Of a stretch of 10,219 nucleotides of DNA, positions 1-6,182 are shown one piece after another. The stretch covers positions 1-10,219 of the forward strand of contig JABJAS010000418.1 in the NCBI GenBank assembly GCA_018666055.1, read 5' to 3'. The position numbers and the translations under genes are program-made. Each line of letters starts with the position of its first letter. The stretch's first letter is position 1. The notes beneath the pieces are model-generated. The model was not told where the DNA came from and ran no database searches. It saw nothing but the letters and a program-made list of their open reading frames with translations. The stretch is from Halieaceae bacterium. Its GTDB lineage: Bacteria > Pseudomonadota > Gammaproteobacteria > Pseudomonadales > Halieaceae.

Positions 1-169
<169 letters not shown>

Positions 170-176
170 TCATGGG

Positions 177-214
177 CGACTCGACGAGTCGTCAGACACC
201 ACGTTACAGTAACG
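177..214. promoter_or_regulatory. Two short palindromes in the wrbA/yihY divergent intergenic region
   Basis: Two perfect odd-centred palindromes lie between the divergent starts. CGACTCGACGAGTCG at 177-191 has 7-bp arms around a central A. CGTTACAGTAACG at 202-214 has 6-bp arms, also around a central A. Their centres are 24 bp apart. They could be operators for a dimeric regulator acting on wrbA, yihY or both. The two sequences are unlike each other, so one regulator binding both is not implied. No convincing -35/-10 pair was found, although TACAAT at 161-166 resembles a plus-strand -10. The palindromes are seen directly; the regulatory role is inference. Confidence 0.3.
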
Positions 215-238
215 CGACACGGTTAAGGTCTCTGGGCA

Positions 239-1468
239 ATGGTAACGCATCCGCGACTTGAAAATTTGGCATCCCGAATACGCTACCTCATTAAGCGCTG
301 CGTCGACGATCGCCTGAGCGCCAGCGCCGCCGCGCTGACCTACGTCAGTTTATTCGCTTTGGTGCCATTATTAACCGTGACGCTCTCTATTGCCTCGGCA
401 TTGCCTGCCGCGGGGAATATCGAGGCCAAGGTAGACGATTTCCTGCTGCAGTTCCTTCTGCCAGAAAGCTCAACCCAAGTCGTGGCGTATTTGAGTACGT
501 TTATTGAGCAAGCCAGATCGCTGACCCTATTTGGCGTCGCCATCCTCCTCATTACCGCTATCCTGATGCTGCGGAATGTCGAGCAAGCGCTCAATGACAT
601 CTGGCGCAATCAAGCCAATCGCAAACCGCTACATAGCTTTCTACTCTATTGGGCTGTGTTGAGCTTAGGACCAGCCGCCATCGGCTTGGGCTTGGGGTTA
701 CGTGCTTTTCTGTTTGCCACCACCAATGAGTGGGGCGGACTGCAGCAGTATGGCATCGGGGCCATGCTAGTGGGTCTGCTGCCCTTCGCAATCAGCGCGA
801 TAGGGCTTACCGCTTTGTACGCGGCAGTGCCCAATTGCCAGGTCCCCCTCAAGCATGCGTTTATCGGGGGTATTTTTGCGGCGATCACCTTCACTATCGC
901 CCGCATGGCGTTCACAGGAGTCATGGCACAGTCCAGCTACAGTCTCGTTTACGGTGCCTTTGCCACGGCGCCACTCTTTTTGCTCTGGATTTACATCACC
1001 TGGATTATTGTGCTCCTCGGTGCACTCGTCACCCATGGCATGTCCGCCTACCAGAATACCGAACAGGCGCAAACACCCACTCTGATGAAGGCTCTCAATA
1101 TTCTTTACCTCTTCTGGCAAGCTCAGCAGGAGGGTCGAGGCATCGCTGAGCTCGAAGTTATTAGCGCCAAAGATCTTTTGCCCGGTGGGATAGACGCTGA
1201 TAGCTGGCGAAGCATTCGTGACTCACTGATCGCAGCGCGGCTACTCAAACGGCTTGATAGGGGTCACTACTTGCTGAGCAAAGATCTTCATGCCGTGACG
1301 CTTTCAGGCCTAGTCGACCTCATTCGCGCAGAGCCTGAACACCGACTCACCGGATTATCCCTACCGTGGCAGCACACCGCTGCGACACTGCTAAGTGATA
1401 GCAAAGGCCACGAAAACCAGTGCCTCAACGTATCGCTCGCTGACTTGTTTGCAACACCTAAGGTCTAA
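239..1468 (+). CDS. yihY: YihY/BrkB family (UPF0761) inner-membrane protein
   Basis: This 409-residue protein belongs to the YihY/BrkB family, formerly mis-assigned as RNase BN and of unknown biochemical role. An amphipathic N-terminus leads into the conserved LSASAAALTYVSLFALVPLL segment (about residues 26-45). About six membrane segments follow, near 32-55, 94-112, 134-158, 171-196, 206-228 and 240-264. Family signatures include ALYAAVPNCQVPLKHAF (192-208) and YGAFATAPLFLLWIYITW (238-255). Residues 280-409 form a soluble C-terminal extension, possibly winged-helix-like. Pseudomonas-type members of about 410 residues have it and shorter ones of about 290 lack it. The ATG at 239 has a weak upstream AAGG about 10 bases away. 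The TlpA-like gene begins 7 bases after the stop, suggesting one transcript. Family membership is certain; the substrate or function is unknown. Confidence 0.92.
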   Translation: MVTHPRLENLASRIRYLIKRCVDDRLSASAAALTYVSLFALVPLLTVTLSIASALPAAGNIEAKVDDFLLQFLLPESSTQVVAYLSTFIEQARSLTLFGVAILLITAILMLRNVEQALNDIWRNQANRKPLHSFLLYWAVLSLGPAAIGLGLGLRAFLFATTNEWGGLQQYGIGAMLVGLLPFAISAIGLTALYAAVPNCQVPLKHAFIGGIFAAITFTIARMAFTGVMAQSSYSLVYGAFATAPLFLLWIYITWIIVLLGALVTHGMSAYQNTEQAQTPTLMKALNILYLFWQAQQEGRGIAELEVISAKDLLPGGIDADSWRSIRDSLIAARLLKRLDRGHYLLSKDLHAVTLSGLVDLIRAEPEHRLTGLSLPWQHTAATLLSDSKGHENQCLNVSLADLFATPKV

Positions 1469-1475
1469 GCAAGGC

Positions 1476-1907
1476 ATGTCACGGCGTCTCATCATTACTG
1501 TGATCGGTGGCCTGTTAGCGCTCTCCGTCATGAGCTGCGAGGATCAACCTGTTGCGCTCCCCGCACAAGGCCATTGGCGCATAGTGAACTATTGGGCCGT
1601 CTGGTGCGGCCCTTGTCGAGAAGAAATTCCCGAGCTCAACCGATTGCATCAAGAGACTGATTTGGTGGTTTTTGCGGTCAACTATGATGGGAAACAAGGT
1701 GAGGAATTAGCCTCACAAGCCGCGACAATGAACATCGGCTTTAGAATGCTCGCGCAGGATCCGGGTCCAGCGTTGGGGGTTGAGCGGCCTCGCGTGTTGC
1801 CCACGACGCTGTTGGTTGACCCTGCCGGCAGGGTCACCGACACACTGGTTGGCCCCCAGACTCAGGAAACGCTCTTGGCTGTCTGGAGAACTCGCGCAAG
1901 CGATTAG
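1476..1907 (+). CDS. TlpA/ResA-like thioredoxin-fold lipoprotein
   Basis: A 143-residue exported thiol-disulfide protein. MSRRLIITVIGGLLALSVMSC is a lipoprotein-type signal with the acceptor Cys at residue 21. The lipobox VMSC has Met at -2, which is unusual. The mature part holds the thioredoxin active site WCGPC (W43 to C47) preceded by VNYWAV. The cis-proline lies in VLPTTLLVD (P109), and AGRVTDTLVG is a typical closing strand. Such proteins usually reduce or isomerise periplasmic cysteines or serve cytochrome c maturation. The partner here is unknown. The ATG at 1476 was chosen because it gives a clean signal peptide 7 bases after yihY. An upstream in-frame ATG at 1395 would add 27 non-hydrophobic residues inside yihY. 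The ribosome site is poor (TAAGG at 1459-1463), so translational coupling with yihY is likely. As I recall, Pseudomonas also carries a thioredoxin-like gene just after yihY. Confidence 0.87.
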   Translation: MSRRLIITVIGGLLALSVMSCEDQPVALPAQGHWRIVNYWAVWCGPCREEIPELNRLHQETDLVVFAVNYDGKQGEELASQAATMNIGFRMLAQDPGPALGVERPRVLPTTLLVDPAGRVTDTLVGPQTQETLLAVWRTRASD

Positions 1908-2063
1908 GCCTCTTCCGATCGCGCTGGCCTTGTCCTCGGCACCGAGACGGGCACTTGGACTATTGCTTGTCGCCACTGTCTGCCTCAGCGTGGCTTACCC
2001 TGCTTCGGGTATGAGGAAGATCTGATGCACGGTTTACCGACGCTGAATGGCGTCATCGGGGGC
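1908..2063. other. Non-coding stretch after the TlpA-like gene, with a weak short frame
   Basis: I see no recognisable gene here. The plus strand has a short open stretch ending at 2025. From a TTG it would encode a peptide containing a hydrophobic run (ALGLLLVATVCLSVAYPASG), like a signal peptide with nothing after it. It has no Shine-Dalgarno and continues from a frame overlapping the TlpA-like gene. It could be chance or a decayed exported-protein gene. No plus-strand terminator for the yihY/TlpA-like transcript is apparent. The hairpin at 2072-2091 has its T-tract only on the minus strand. Confidence 0.4.
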
Positions 2064-2091
2064 AAAAAAAAGCCGGCTGTTAACAGCCGGC
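2064..2091 (-). terminator. Strong Rho-independent terminator, minus strand
   Basis: The 20-base perfect palindrome GCCGGCTGTTAACAGCCGGC lies at 2072-2091. Read on the minus strand it is followed directly by eight T residues (2071-2064). An 8-bp G/C-rich stem with a TTAA loop is expected. On the plus strand the hairpin is followed by AATAAAGG, with no T-tract, so termination is minus-strand only. It would end the transcript from the promoter at 2200-2226 and any read-through from the PTPS-like gene that ends at 2250. Confidence 0.9.
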
Positions 2092-2184
2092 AATAAAGGA
2101 GCCACTCAAAACGGGGAGGACTTTTTCACTGTCGCCCTCACTGCCCAGACGTTTCCCTTGCGATGCACCCGTCACCACCGCCAT
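2080..2184 (-). CDS. Possible 34-codon small protein within the stress-promoter transcript
   Basis: An ATG at 2184-2182 opens a 34-codon frame that begins MAVVTGASQGKRLGSEG and ends SFIAGC. Its TAA stop lies in the loop of the terminator hairpin. The start sits only about 11 bases after the predicted transcription start, with a poor ribosome site (GTTGAG directly before ATG). The peptide is polar and Gly/Ser-rich, with no signal sequence or membrane helix. A ribosome stopping at that TAA would cover the hairpin and oppose termination. That argues against efficient translation or hints at coupling between translation and termination. I do not recognise the peptide. It may be chance, since 34 codons is short. 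Confidence 0.3.
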   Translation of the reverse strand: MAVVTGASQGKRLGSEGDSEKVLPVLSGSFIAGC

Positions 2185-2199
2185 CTCAACAACACTTAC

Positions 2200-2226
2200 T
2201 CAGACCGAGTGCCCGAGTAAAAGTTC
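2200..2226 (-). promoter_or_regulatory. RpoE/AlgU-type promoter (GAACTT-N16-TCTGA)
   Basis: On the minus strand GAACTT at 2226-2221 (context GGGAACTTTT) is followed after exactly 16 bases by TCTGA at 2204-2200. This fits the published consensus for the extracytoplasmic stress sigma factor RpoE/AlgU at both elements and in spacing. It begins 23 bases past the stop of the PTPS-like gene and points toward the terminator at 2064-2091. A functioning unit is therefore plausible. The match is read directly from the sequence; activity is inferred. Confidence 0.62.
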
Positions 2227-2249
2227 CCAAAGTGGCAAATTATTTTTGG

Positions 2250-2732
2250 TTAATTGGCAAACCAGCTCGCTGAACTGGTCTGACCGTCCCCAGAGGTGAC
2301 AAAAAGTTCCAGTTCAGTCAAATCACCGAGCCCCCCCTCAGTCAGCACCAGATCGAGCAAATAATGGGCCAAGGCCTCTACGGTCACATTCACAATCGGT
2401 AATACCAGCGTTTCATCCACCGGAAAACGCAACGTCTTCCCGGCAAACGTCGCGTGATATTCGCCGTTTTCCTCGGTGATGGTTAACCAAGGAGACGTTC
2501 CCGGTAACAACATATATTCGTCATGCGCGTCACACAGTTTTTGCAGGCACCGTTTATAAAGGTTGTAATCAGCGGAAAAACCATTCTCCCCCATCCTTGC
2601 CACAATGCGTGCCGACACACCATAGTTATGGCCGTGCAACCGCTCGCGTTCGGTCGATGAAAAAATAGTGAAGTGTGCTGCCGAAAACTTGTGTGCTTGC
2701 TTGTCAATATGGAGCGTGGCGAGCTGGGTCAT
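2250..2732 (-). CDS. 6-pyruvoyl/6-carboxy-tetrahydropterin synthase-like protein (diverged COG0720)
   Basis: This 160-residue protein has the T-fold pterin-synthase pattern. Zinc ligands are FSAAHF (H20) and LHGHNY (H33, H35). A DYNLYK segment (55-60) stands where the family has DF..LK, H70 stands for the catalytic His, and NVTVEALAHYLL (115-126) matches the conserved N-T-E-x-A helix (E119). QueD converts dihydroneopterin triphosphate to 6-carboxy-tetrahydropterin using a Cys shortly before HGH (CxxxHGH). Here no Cys precedes HGH and the stretch reads STERERLHGH. Glu at 28 would fit the ExxxxHGH form I recall for PTPS-III, which makes the folate precursor 6-hydroxymethyldihydropterin. The C-terminal pterin-anchoring Glu also seems absent (LELFVTSG). 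So the fold is clear but the QueD name is unsafe. The start at 2732 has a strong GGGGGAG ribosome site. The gene diverges from the SDR gene. Confidence 0.8.
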   Translation of the reverse strand: MTQLATLHIDKQAHKFSAAHFTIFSSTERERLHGHNYGVSARIVARMGENGFSADYNLYKRCLQKLCDAHDEYMLLPGTSPWLTITEENGEYHATFAGKTLRFPVDETLVLPIVNVTVEALAHYLLDLVLTEGGLGDLTELELFVTSGDGQTSSASWFAN

Positions 2733-2784
2733 GGGCTCCCCCTAAAGTCAGAAAGTCGCTATGGTGTGGGATGAGGTCGCAATC

Positions 2785-2810
2785 AGCAAGCCCTCATCGA
2801 TCGGCTTGCT
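2785..2810. promoter_or_regulatory. Inverted repeat in the PTPS-like/SDR divergent promoter region
   Basis: Arms AGCAAGCC (2785-2792) and GGCTTGCT (2803-2810) are perfect 8-bp inverted repeats separated by 10 bases. They sit near the middle of the 136-base gap between the two divergent starts. A TACAAT hexamer at 2822-2827 lies 12 bases downstream and could be a plus-strand -10. In that case the repeat covers the -35 zone, where a repressor or activator dimer would act. No good -35 was identified. A shared regulator of the divergent pair is inference. Confidence 0.35.
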
Positions 2811-2868
2811 ACGCTACCCCGTACAATCACCAACACTAAAACAGTTCACCATTTAAGCGGGAGATAAG

Positions 2869-3582
2869 ATGAGTCCTTTAGCCATCCTGACAGGCGCCAG
2901 TTCAGGGATCGGTGCCGCAGCCGCTGAGCAATTCATCGACCAAGGGTACTCGGTCATCAATATTTCCCGTCGCGATTGCCCCGTTGCAGGCGTCGAGACC
3001 CTCCAGACCGATTTGGCCGACTCGGCATCACTCAGGGGCACTTGCGACACATTGGCAGCGCGCCTGCAGGCGCAAGACAGTACTGCACCCGTCTGTTTGG
3101 TACACAACGCCTCATTAATGCTCAAAGACCGCTGCGATACCACCGAGGACTCAGCACTGATGGCGGCCATCTCGGTTAACGTGCTGGGCATCAACACGCT
3201 TAATCGAAGCTTAGTGTCTGCACTGCCGCAAGGTTCTAGCATCCTCTTCGTGGGATCGACCCTATCTGAGAAGGCCGTCGCAGGCGCATTCAGTTATATT
3301 GTCAGCAAGCACGCTCAGCTGGGGATGATGCGGGCAACCTGCCAAGATCTCATGGGACGGGGCATTCATACCGCAATGATCTGCCCCGGCTTTACCGATA
3401 CCAGTATGCTCCGTCAGCATGTGGGCAATGACGAGTCCGTACTCCATAGCTTGGGCGCCATGAATAGCTTCGGGAGACTCGTCTCGCCAGCTGAGATCGC
3501 CGACATGATTCTGTGGGCGCACCAGCATCCCGTCGTAAACGGATCGGTTATGCACGGTAACCTTGGACAGATCGAACATTAA
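2869..3582 (+). CDS. Short-chain dehydrogenase/reductase (SDR), classical type
   Basis: A 237-residue Rossmann-fold oxidoreductase. The cofactor loop is TGASSGIG (8-15). The serine/arginine-rich turn after beta-2 (NISRRD, 31-36) suggests NADP(H). HNAS (79-82) replaces the classical NNAG, and VNVLG (103-107) supplies the structural Asn. The catalytic set is S130, Y143 and K147 (YIVSK), followed by PGFTDT (173-178). The C-terminus lacks a usual DGG ending and reads VVNGSVMHGNLGQ. The substrate cannot be told. Divergence from a pterin-synthase-like gene raises the possibility of a pteridine or sepiapterin-reductase-like role, which is inference only. The start at 2869 is supported by GGGAG at 2859-2863, five bases upstream. 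The yhhQ-like gene follows at once, so both are likely co-transcribed. Confidence 0.88.
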   Translation: MSPLAILTGASSGIGAAAAEQFIDQGYSVINISRRDCPVAGVETLQTDLADSASLRGTCDTLAARLQAQDSTAPVCLVHNASLMLKDRCDTTEDSALMAAISVNVLGINTLNRSLVSALPQGSSILFVGSTLSEKAVAGAFSYIVSKHAQLGMMRATCQDLMGRGIHTAMICPGFTDTSMLRQHVGNDESVLHSLGAMNSFGRLVSPAEIADMILWAHQHPVVNGSVMHGNLGQIEH

Positions 3583-3583
3583 A

Positions 3584-4357
3584 ATGGGAGCGATATCCGG
3601 CGTGATCACCGAGCGGCGCGAACGCACTTTTTTAGTGCTGGCAGGTATCTTTTTATCCGCCATGACGTTGCTCAATGTGGTCGGCATCACCCGATTTATT
3701 CAGCTGGGTCCGCTAGCGCTTGCCGTGGGTGTGTTGCCTTACCCACTCACCTTTCTGTGCACCGACCTCATCAGCGAGCTCTATGGGCGAGGGCGGGCCA
3801 ACTTTTTAGTCAGTGTGGGGCTAGGGATTAACCTGCTGATTTTAGGTGTTCTAACACTGGGCGCCTTTGCGCCACCCGTGCCAGAAGCCGTCATGCCGCC
3901 GTGGCAGGTGCTTCAGCTGTCAGAACCCGTCGCCTTGCCAAATGGGACAATAGTTGAATCTGAAGTGGGTCTCTTTCAACTGATTTATGCCACCACATCG
4001 GGCGCGGTCTTTGCCTCGATGCTGGCTTACGTGGCAGCGCAATATTGCGACGTGCAGCTCTTTCATTTTTGGAAGCGAGTAACCCGCGGCAAGCATCTCT
4101 GGCTGAGGAACAACTTCAGCACGCTACTGAGTCAGTTGGTGGATTCGGTCATGGTGATCGCGGTGACTTTTGGCGCCGCTTTCCTAGCCGGCAGCATGAC
4201 GCTGAGTACGCTCATGACCCTTATCGGCAGTAACTACGCCTTTAAAGCACTGTGCGCCTTGCTCGACACGATTCCTTTGTATCTTGCCGTGCATTGGCTC
4301 CGCGGCTATTTGGCGCTCGCCCCGGGGGAATACGCCGTCAATCATCCGCCCGACTGA
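3584..4357 (+). CDS. yhhQ: YhhQ/DUF165 (VUT) family membrane transporter, probable queuosine precursor uptake
   Basis: The protein has 257 residues from ATG 3584, one base after the SDR stop. A TTG at 3563 would add seven residues and overlap the SDR gene; neither start has a strong ribosome site. Family marks are CTDLISELYG (59-68), LRNNFSTLLSQLVDS (174-188) and KALCALLDTIPLY (221-233). About six membrane segments lie near 14-36, 43-60, 75-95, 130-152, 182-202 and 205-237. E. coli YhhQ imports preQ0/preQ1 for the tRNA modification queuosine, and that role is inferred here. The protein is longer than the usual 220-230 residues because of a loop of about 35 residues (96-130) between membrane segments 3 and 4. 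The 3' end overlaps hda by 20 bases in convergent orientation. Co-location with a QueD-fold gene supports a 7-deazaguanine or pterin theme. Confidence 0.82.
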   Translation: MGAISGVITERRERTFLVLAGIFLSAMTLLNVVGITRFIQLGPLALAVGVLPYPLTFLCTDLISELYGRGRANFLVSVGLGINLLILGVLTLGAFAPPVPEAVMPPWQVLQLSEPVALPNGTIVESEVGLFQLIYATTSGAVFASMLAYVAAQYCDVQLFHFWKRVTRGKHLWLRNNFSTLLSQLVDSVMVIAVTFGAAFLAGSMTLSTLMTLIGSNYAFKALCALLDTIPLYLAVHWLRGYLALAPGEYAVNHPPD

Positions 4358-5045
4358 GCAGGCCCGATTCGCGAATCAGTGGAATGGTAACCGGCCGGCC
4401 CTGCGCTAAGCTCAGTCGATCTAGTTGCTCCATAAAGTGGACCACCGTTCGCGCATCGCGCGGTAACCTCATGGTGCAGTATTGAAGCACCTCATTGCTG
4501 AGCGCGACCCCCGCGGCGTCGGCGCGAAGACGGAGCAGTGCGGCGATGTGCTCCTCTGAAAAGTGTGGGAGCTGAAAAATCGTCAAACTCGTCAAACGAG
4601 ATCTCAAATCAGGTAGTAGTGCGCTCAATTGCGCCGGTGCCTTAGTCGCCGCGACCAACAGCTGTACTCCCGACTCCATACAGCGGTTGAACAGCGTGAA
4701 TAAGGGCTCCTGCCAAGCCTGATCGGTTTCAATACACTCTATATCATCAATCGCCACGACACTCGCGAGATGCGCGTCAGCCAGCACCTGGTCGGGTGGA
4801 AAATGCAACAAATCAGCTAGTGGCAAATAGCGAGCATCATGACCCGCCATATGACAGCAAGCCTGCAGCACGTGGCTTTTACCGACATGGGAACCGCCCC
4901 ACAGATAGGCACTTTGTGACACCGGCTGACCCATCGACAGCCACTGCTCCATTGGCTCGGTATCAAAACGACTGAGCCAGTTTTGCCAGGTCGCGAAATC
5001 CTCTCGCTGGATGGGCAGAGGAATCTGTTGGCCACCCATTGTCAT
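4338..5045 (-). CDS. hda: DnaA regulatory inactivator Hda
   Basis: A 235-residue AAA+ protein. With the DNA-loaded sliding clamp, Hda stimulates ATP hydrolysis by DnaA and so prevents re-initiation. The N-terminal clamp-binding motif is QIPLP (7-11), like QLSLPL in E. coli Hda. Walker A is GGSHVGKS (50-57) and Walker B is VVAIDDIE (96-103). The arginine-finger region is LPDLRSRL (144-151), and the sensor-2 helix carries LPRDAR (194-199). Length agrees with the family, and there is no DnaA-type DNA-binding domain. The start is ATG 5045, with a second ATG two codons on; no clear ribosome site is visible for either. The DUF2066 gene ends 33 bases upstream, giving a likely common transcript. In many relatives a perM gene lies nearby, but none is seen here. 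The last 20 bases overlap the convergent yhhQ-like gene. Confidence 0.93.
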   Translation of the reverse strand: MTMGGQQIPLPIQREDFATWQNWLSRFDTEPMEQWLSMGQPVSQSAYLWGGSHVGKSHVLQACCHMAGHDARYLPLADLLHFPPDQVLADAHLASVVAIDDIECIETDQAWQEPLFTLFNRCMESGVQLLVAATKAPAQLSALLPDLRSRLTSLTIFQLPHFSEEHIAALLRLRADAAGVALSNEVLQYCTMRLPRDARTVVHFMEQLDRLSLAQGRPVTIPLIRESGLLSRADD

Positions 5046-5078
5046 AACGTCATACCAATGCTCTGGACACGATAGTCA

Positions 5079-6182
5079 TCAGCCCTGCCATGACAGCAGC
5101 AAGCCCCCGTCCGCGTCTGGATCGGTATTCACCCACTGCAACTCGGTCTGCGAAGCCATTAACCTGATCAGACTATCGGCGTCGTCTACGCCAAACAGCG
5201 CCAGCCGCAATGTATCACCCTCTACTGCGATCGGCCTTACCTGGTCCAGCGTTTGGATGCCGGCAATTAATTGCGTCACCGCCTGGTAGTCCGCCAGATT
5301 GACCACATTCTCGATGCTAATCACTAAGGGCTGACTGGCCGCTTCAGTTTTTAATTCAACCGCGAATAACCGGCGCATTTCCGTCATCGTCATCGCCAGC
5401 CCGGGCTCAATAAGGGCAGCACGGGTATCAGCTTGTATTGACACCGATTGTTCGACTGCCCGATGCAAATAGGTCCATTCAGCGATAGTACGGTCTCCGC
5501 TGAGGCGGATTAAGCGCCCGACTAAAAGATGGGTCATTCCGTAACGCGCTGATGCCTCAACCACGGGACCGTAGTCGCGCCGCCACAGTGTATCAGGCGA
5601 GACCAGGGCGCCATCGGTAAGATCATAGAGCGGACGGCGCAGGTTGAGGCCCAGTGCGCTAAACGCCACCTCAAAGTCGACCCACAGCGGCTCCTCAGCC
5701 TCGGTGTTACCAAATCGTCGCCCATTGACATCATCAATCACCAACCAAAGGAATACGGGGGGCCTCTCGCCTGCCCATACCGTGCCGCTGGCCTCACGAA
5801 TCAGTCCTTCAATTAACACACGGTCGATATGGGCCACAAAGCGAATACGCCCCTCCACTCGCTCGAACTGATAGAGCGCCAACTGGGAACGAGGCGATGC
5901 CAGTACTGCCTGAATCGCGGGATCGGACAGTAATGCTGGATCACCAGAGTGCTGGAGTAGCACTTGCCTCAGGGCCTCTGTCGCTGCCTGATCGATGGTT
6001 GCCTCACTGCGATCCTCCACGTCGATCCGTGTAATGAACACGTCACTTTGTGATCGCACATCCGCACTCAGACCCATCGCTCCGAACAAGATCACCACCC
6101 AAGCCCATTGGCGCAACGCCAGAGTGTGACCCGCACTACTGCAAGGGTTGCTCAAGTCTCTGCTCTGGGCTTTTTTTCGCAC
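5079..6182 (-). CDS. DUF2066 family exported protein of unknown function
   Basis: This 367-residue protein matches the DUF2066 family, found beside purM and hda in many gammaproteobacteria. Its function is unknown. The N-terminus has a basic start (MRKKAQSR) and a hydrophobic segment at about 26-40 (WAWVVILFGAMGLSA), followed by a mature part beginning near SQSDVFITRIDVEDRS. Cleavage near residues 40-45 would place it in the periplasm. Later blocks include VAHIDRVLIEGLI, PPVFLWLVIDD and YGMTHLLVGRL, typical of the family. The start is GTG 6182-6180, supported by GGTGA six bases upstream. The n-region is long, and a TTG at 6116 would give a tidier signal peptide. The gene is transcribed toward hda and divergent from purM. 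Confidence 0.85.
   Translation of the reverse strand: MRKKAQSRDLSNPCSSAGHTLALRQWAWVVILFGAMGLSADVRSQSDVFITRIDVEDRSEATIDQAATEALRQVLLQHSGDPALLSDPAIQAVLASPRSQLALYQFERVEGRIRFVAHIDRVLIEGLIREASGTVWAGERPPVFLWLVIDDVNGRRFGNTEAEEPLWVDFEVAFSALGLNLRRPLYDLTDGALVSPDTLWRRDYGPVVEASARYGMTHLLVGRLIRLSGDRTIAEWTYLHRAVEQSVSIQADTRAALIEPGLAMTMTEMRRLFAVELKTEAASQPLVISIENVVNLADYQAVTQLIAGIQTLDQVRPIAVEGDTLRLALFGVDDADSLIRLMASQTELQWVNTDPDADGGLLLSWQG

Larger units (their letters stand above)
2064..2195 (-). ncRNA. Candidate RpoE/AlgU-dependent small RNA (about 130 nt)
   Basis: A RpoE-type promoter match (2200-2226) and a strong terminator with a U8 tail (2064-2091) bracket about 130 bases that hold no known gene. The start near 2195 is estimated as 5-6 bases after the TCTGA -10. 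The layout resembles envelope-stress sRNAs, which have a short transcript, an own promoter, a U-rich segment before the terminator stem (2093-2110) and a long terminal U-run typical of Hfq-bound RNAs. No match to a named sRNA was recognised. The same RNA could instead be the message for the 34-codon frame at 2080-2184, or do both jobs. The sequence signals are direct; RNA function is inference. Confidence 0.45.

Noticed and set aside
2072..2091. The palindrome as a bidirectional terminator also ending the yihY/TlpA-like transcript
   Set aside because: On the plus strand the hairpin is followed by AATAAAGG, with no T-tract.
2025..2096. Plus-strand 23-codon frame with TGATG overlap and a GAGGAAG ribosome site
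   Set aside because: It runs through the minus-strand terminator, its peptide is unremarkable, and its upstream partner frame is itself doubtful.
6160..6180. T-run at 6171-6177 as a plus-strand terminator
   Set aside because: No stable stem precedes it, it lies inside the start of the DUF2066 gene, and no plus-strand gene ends there.
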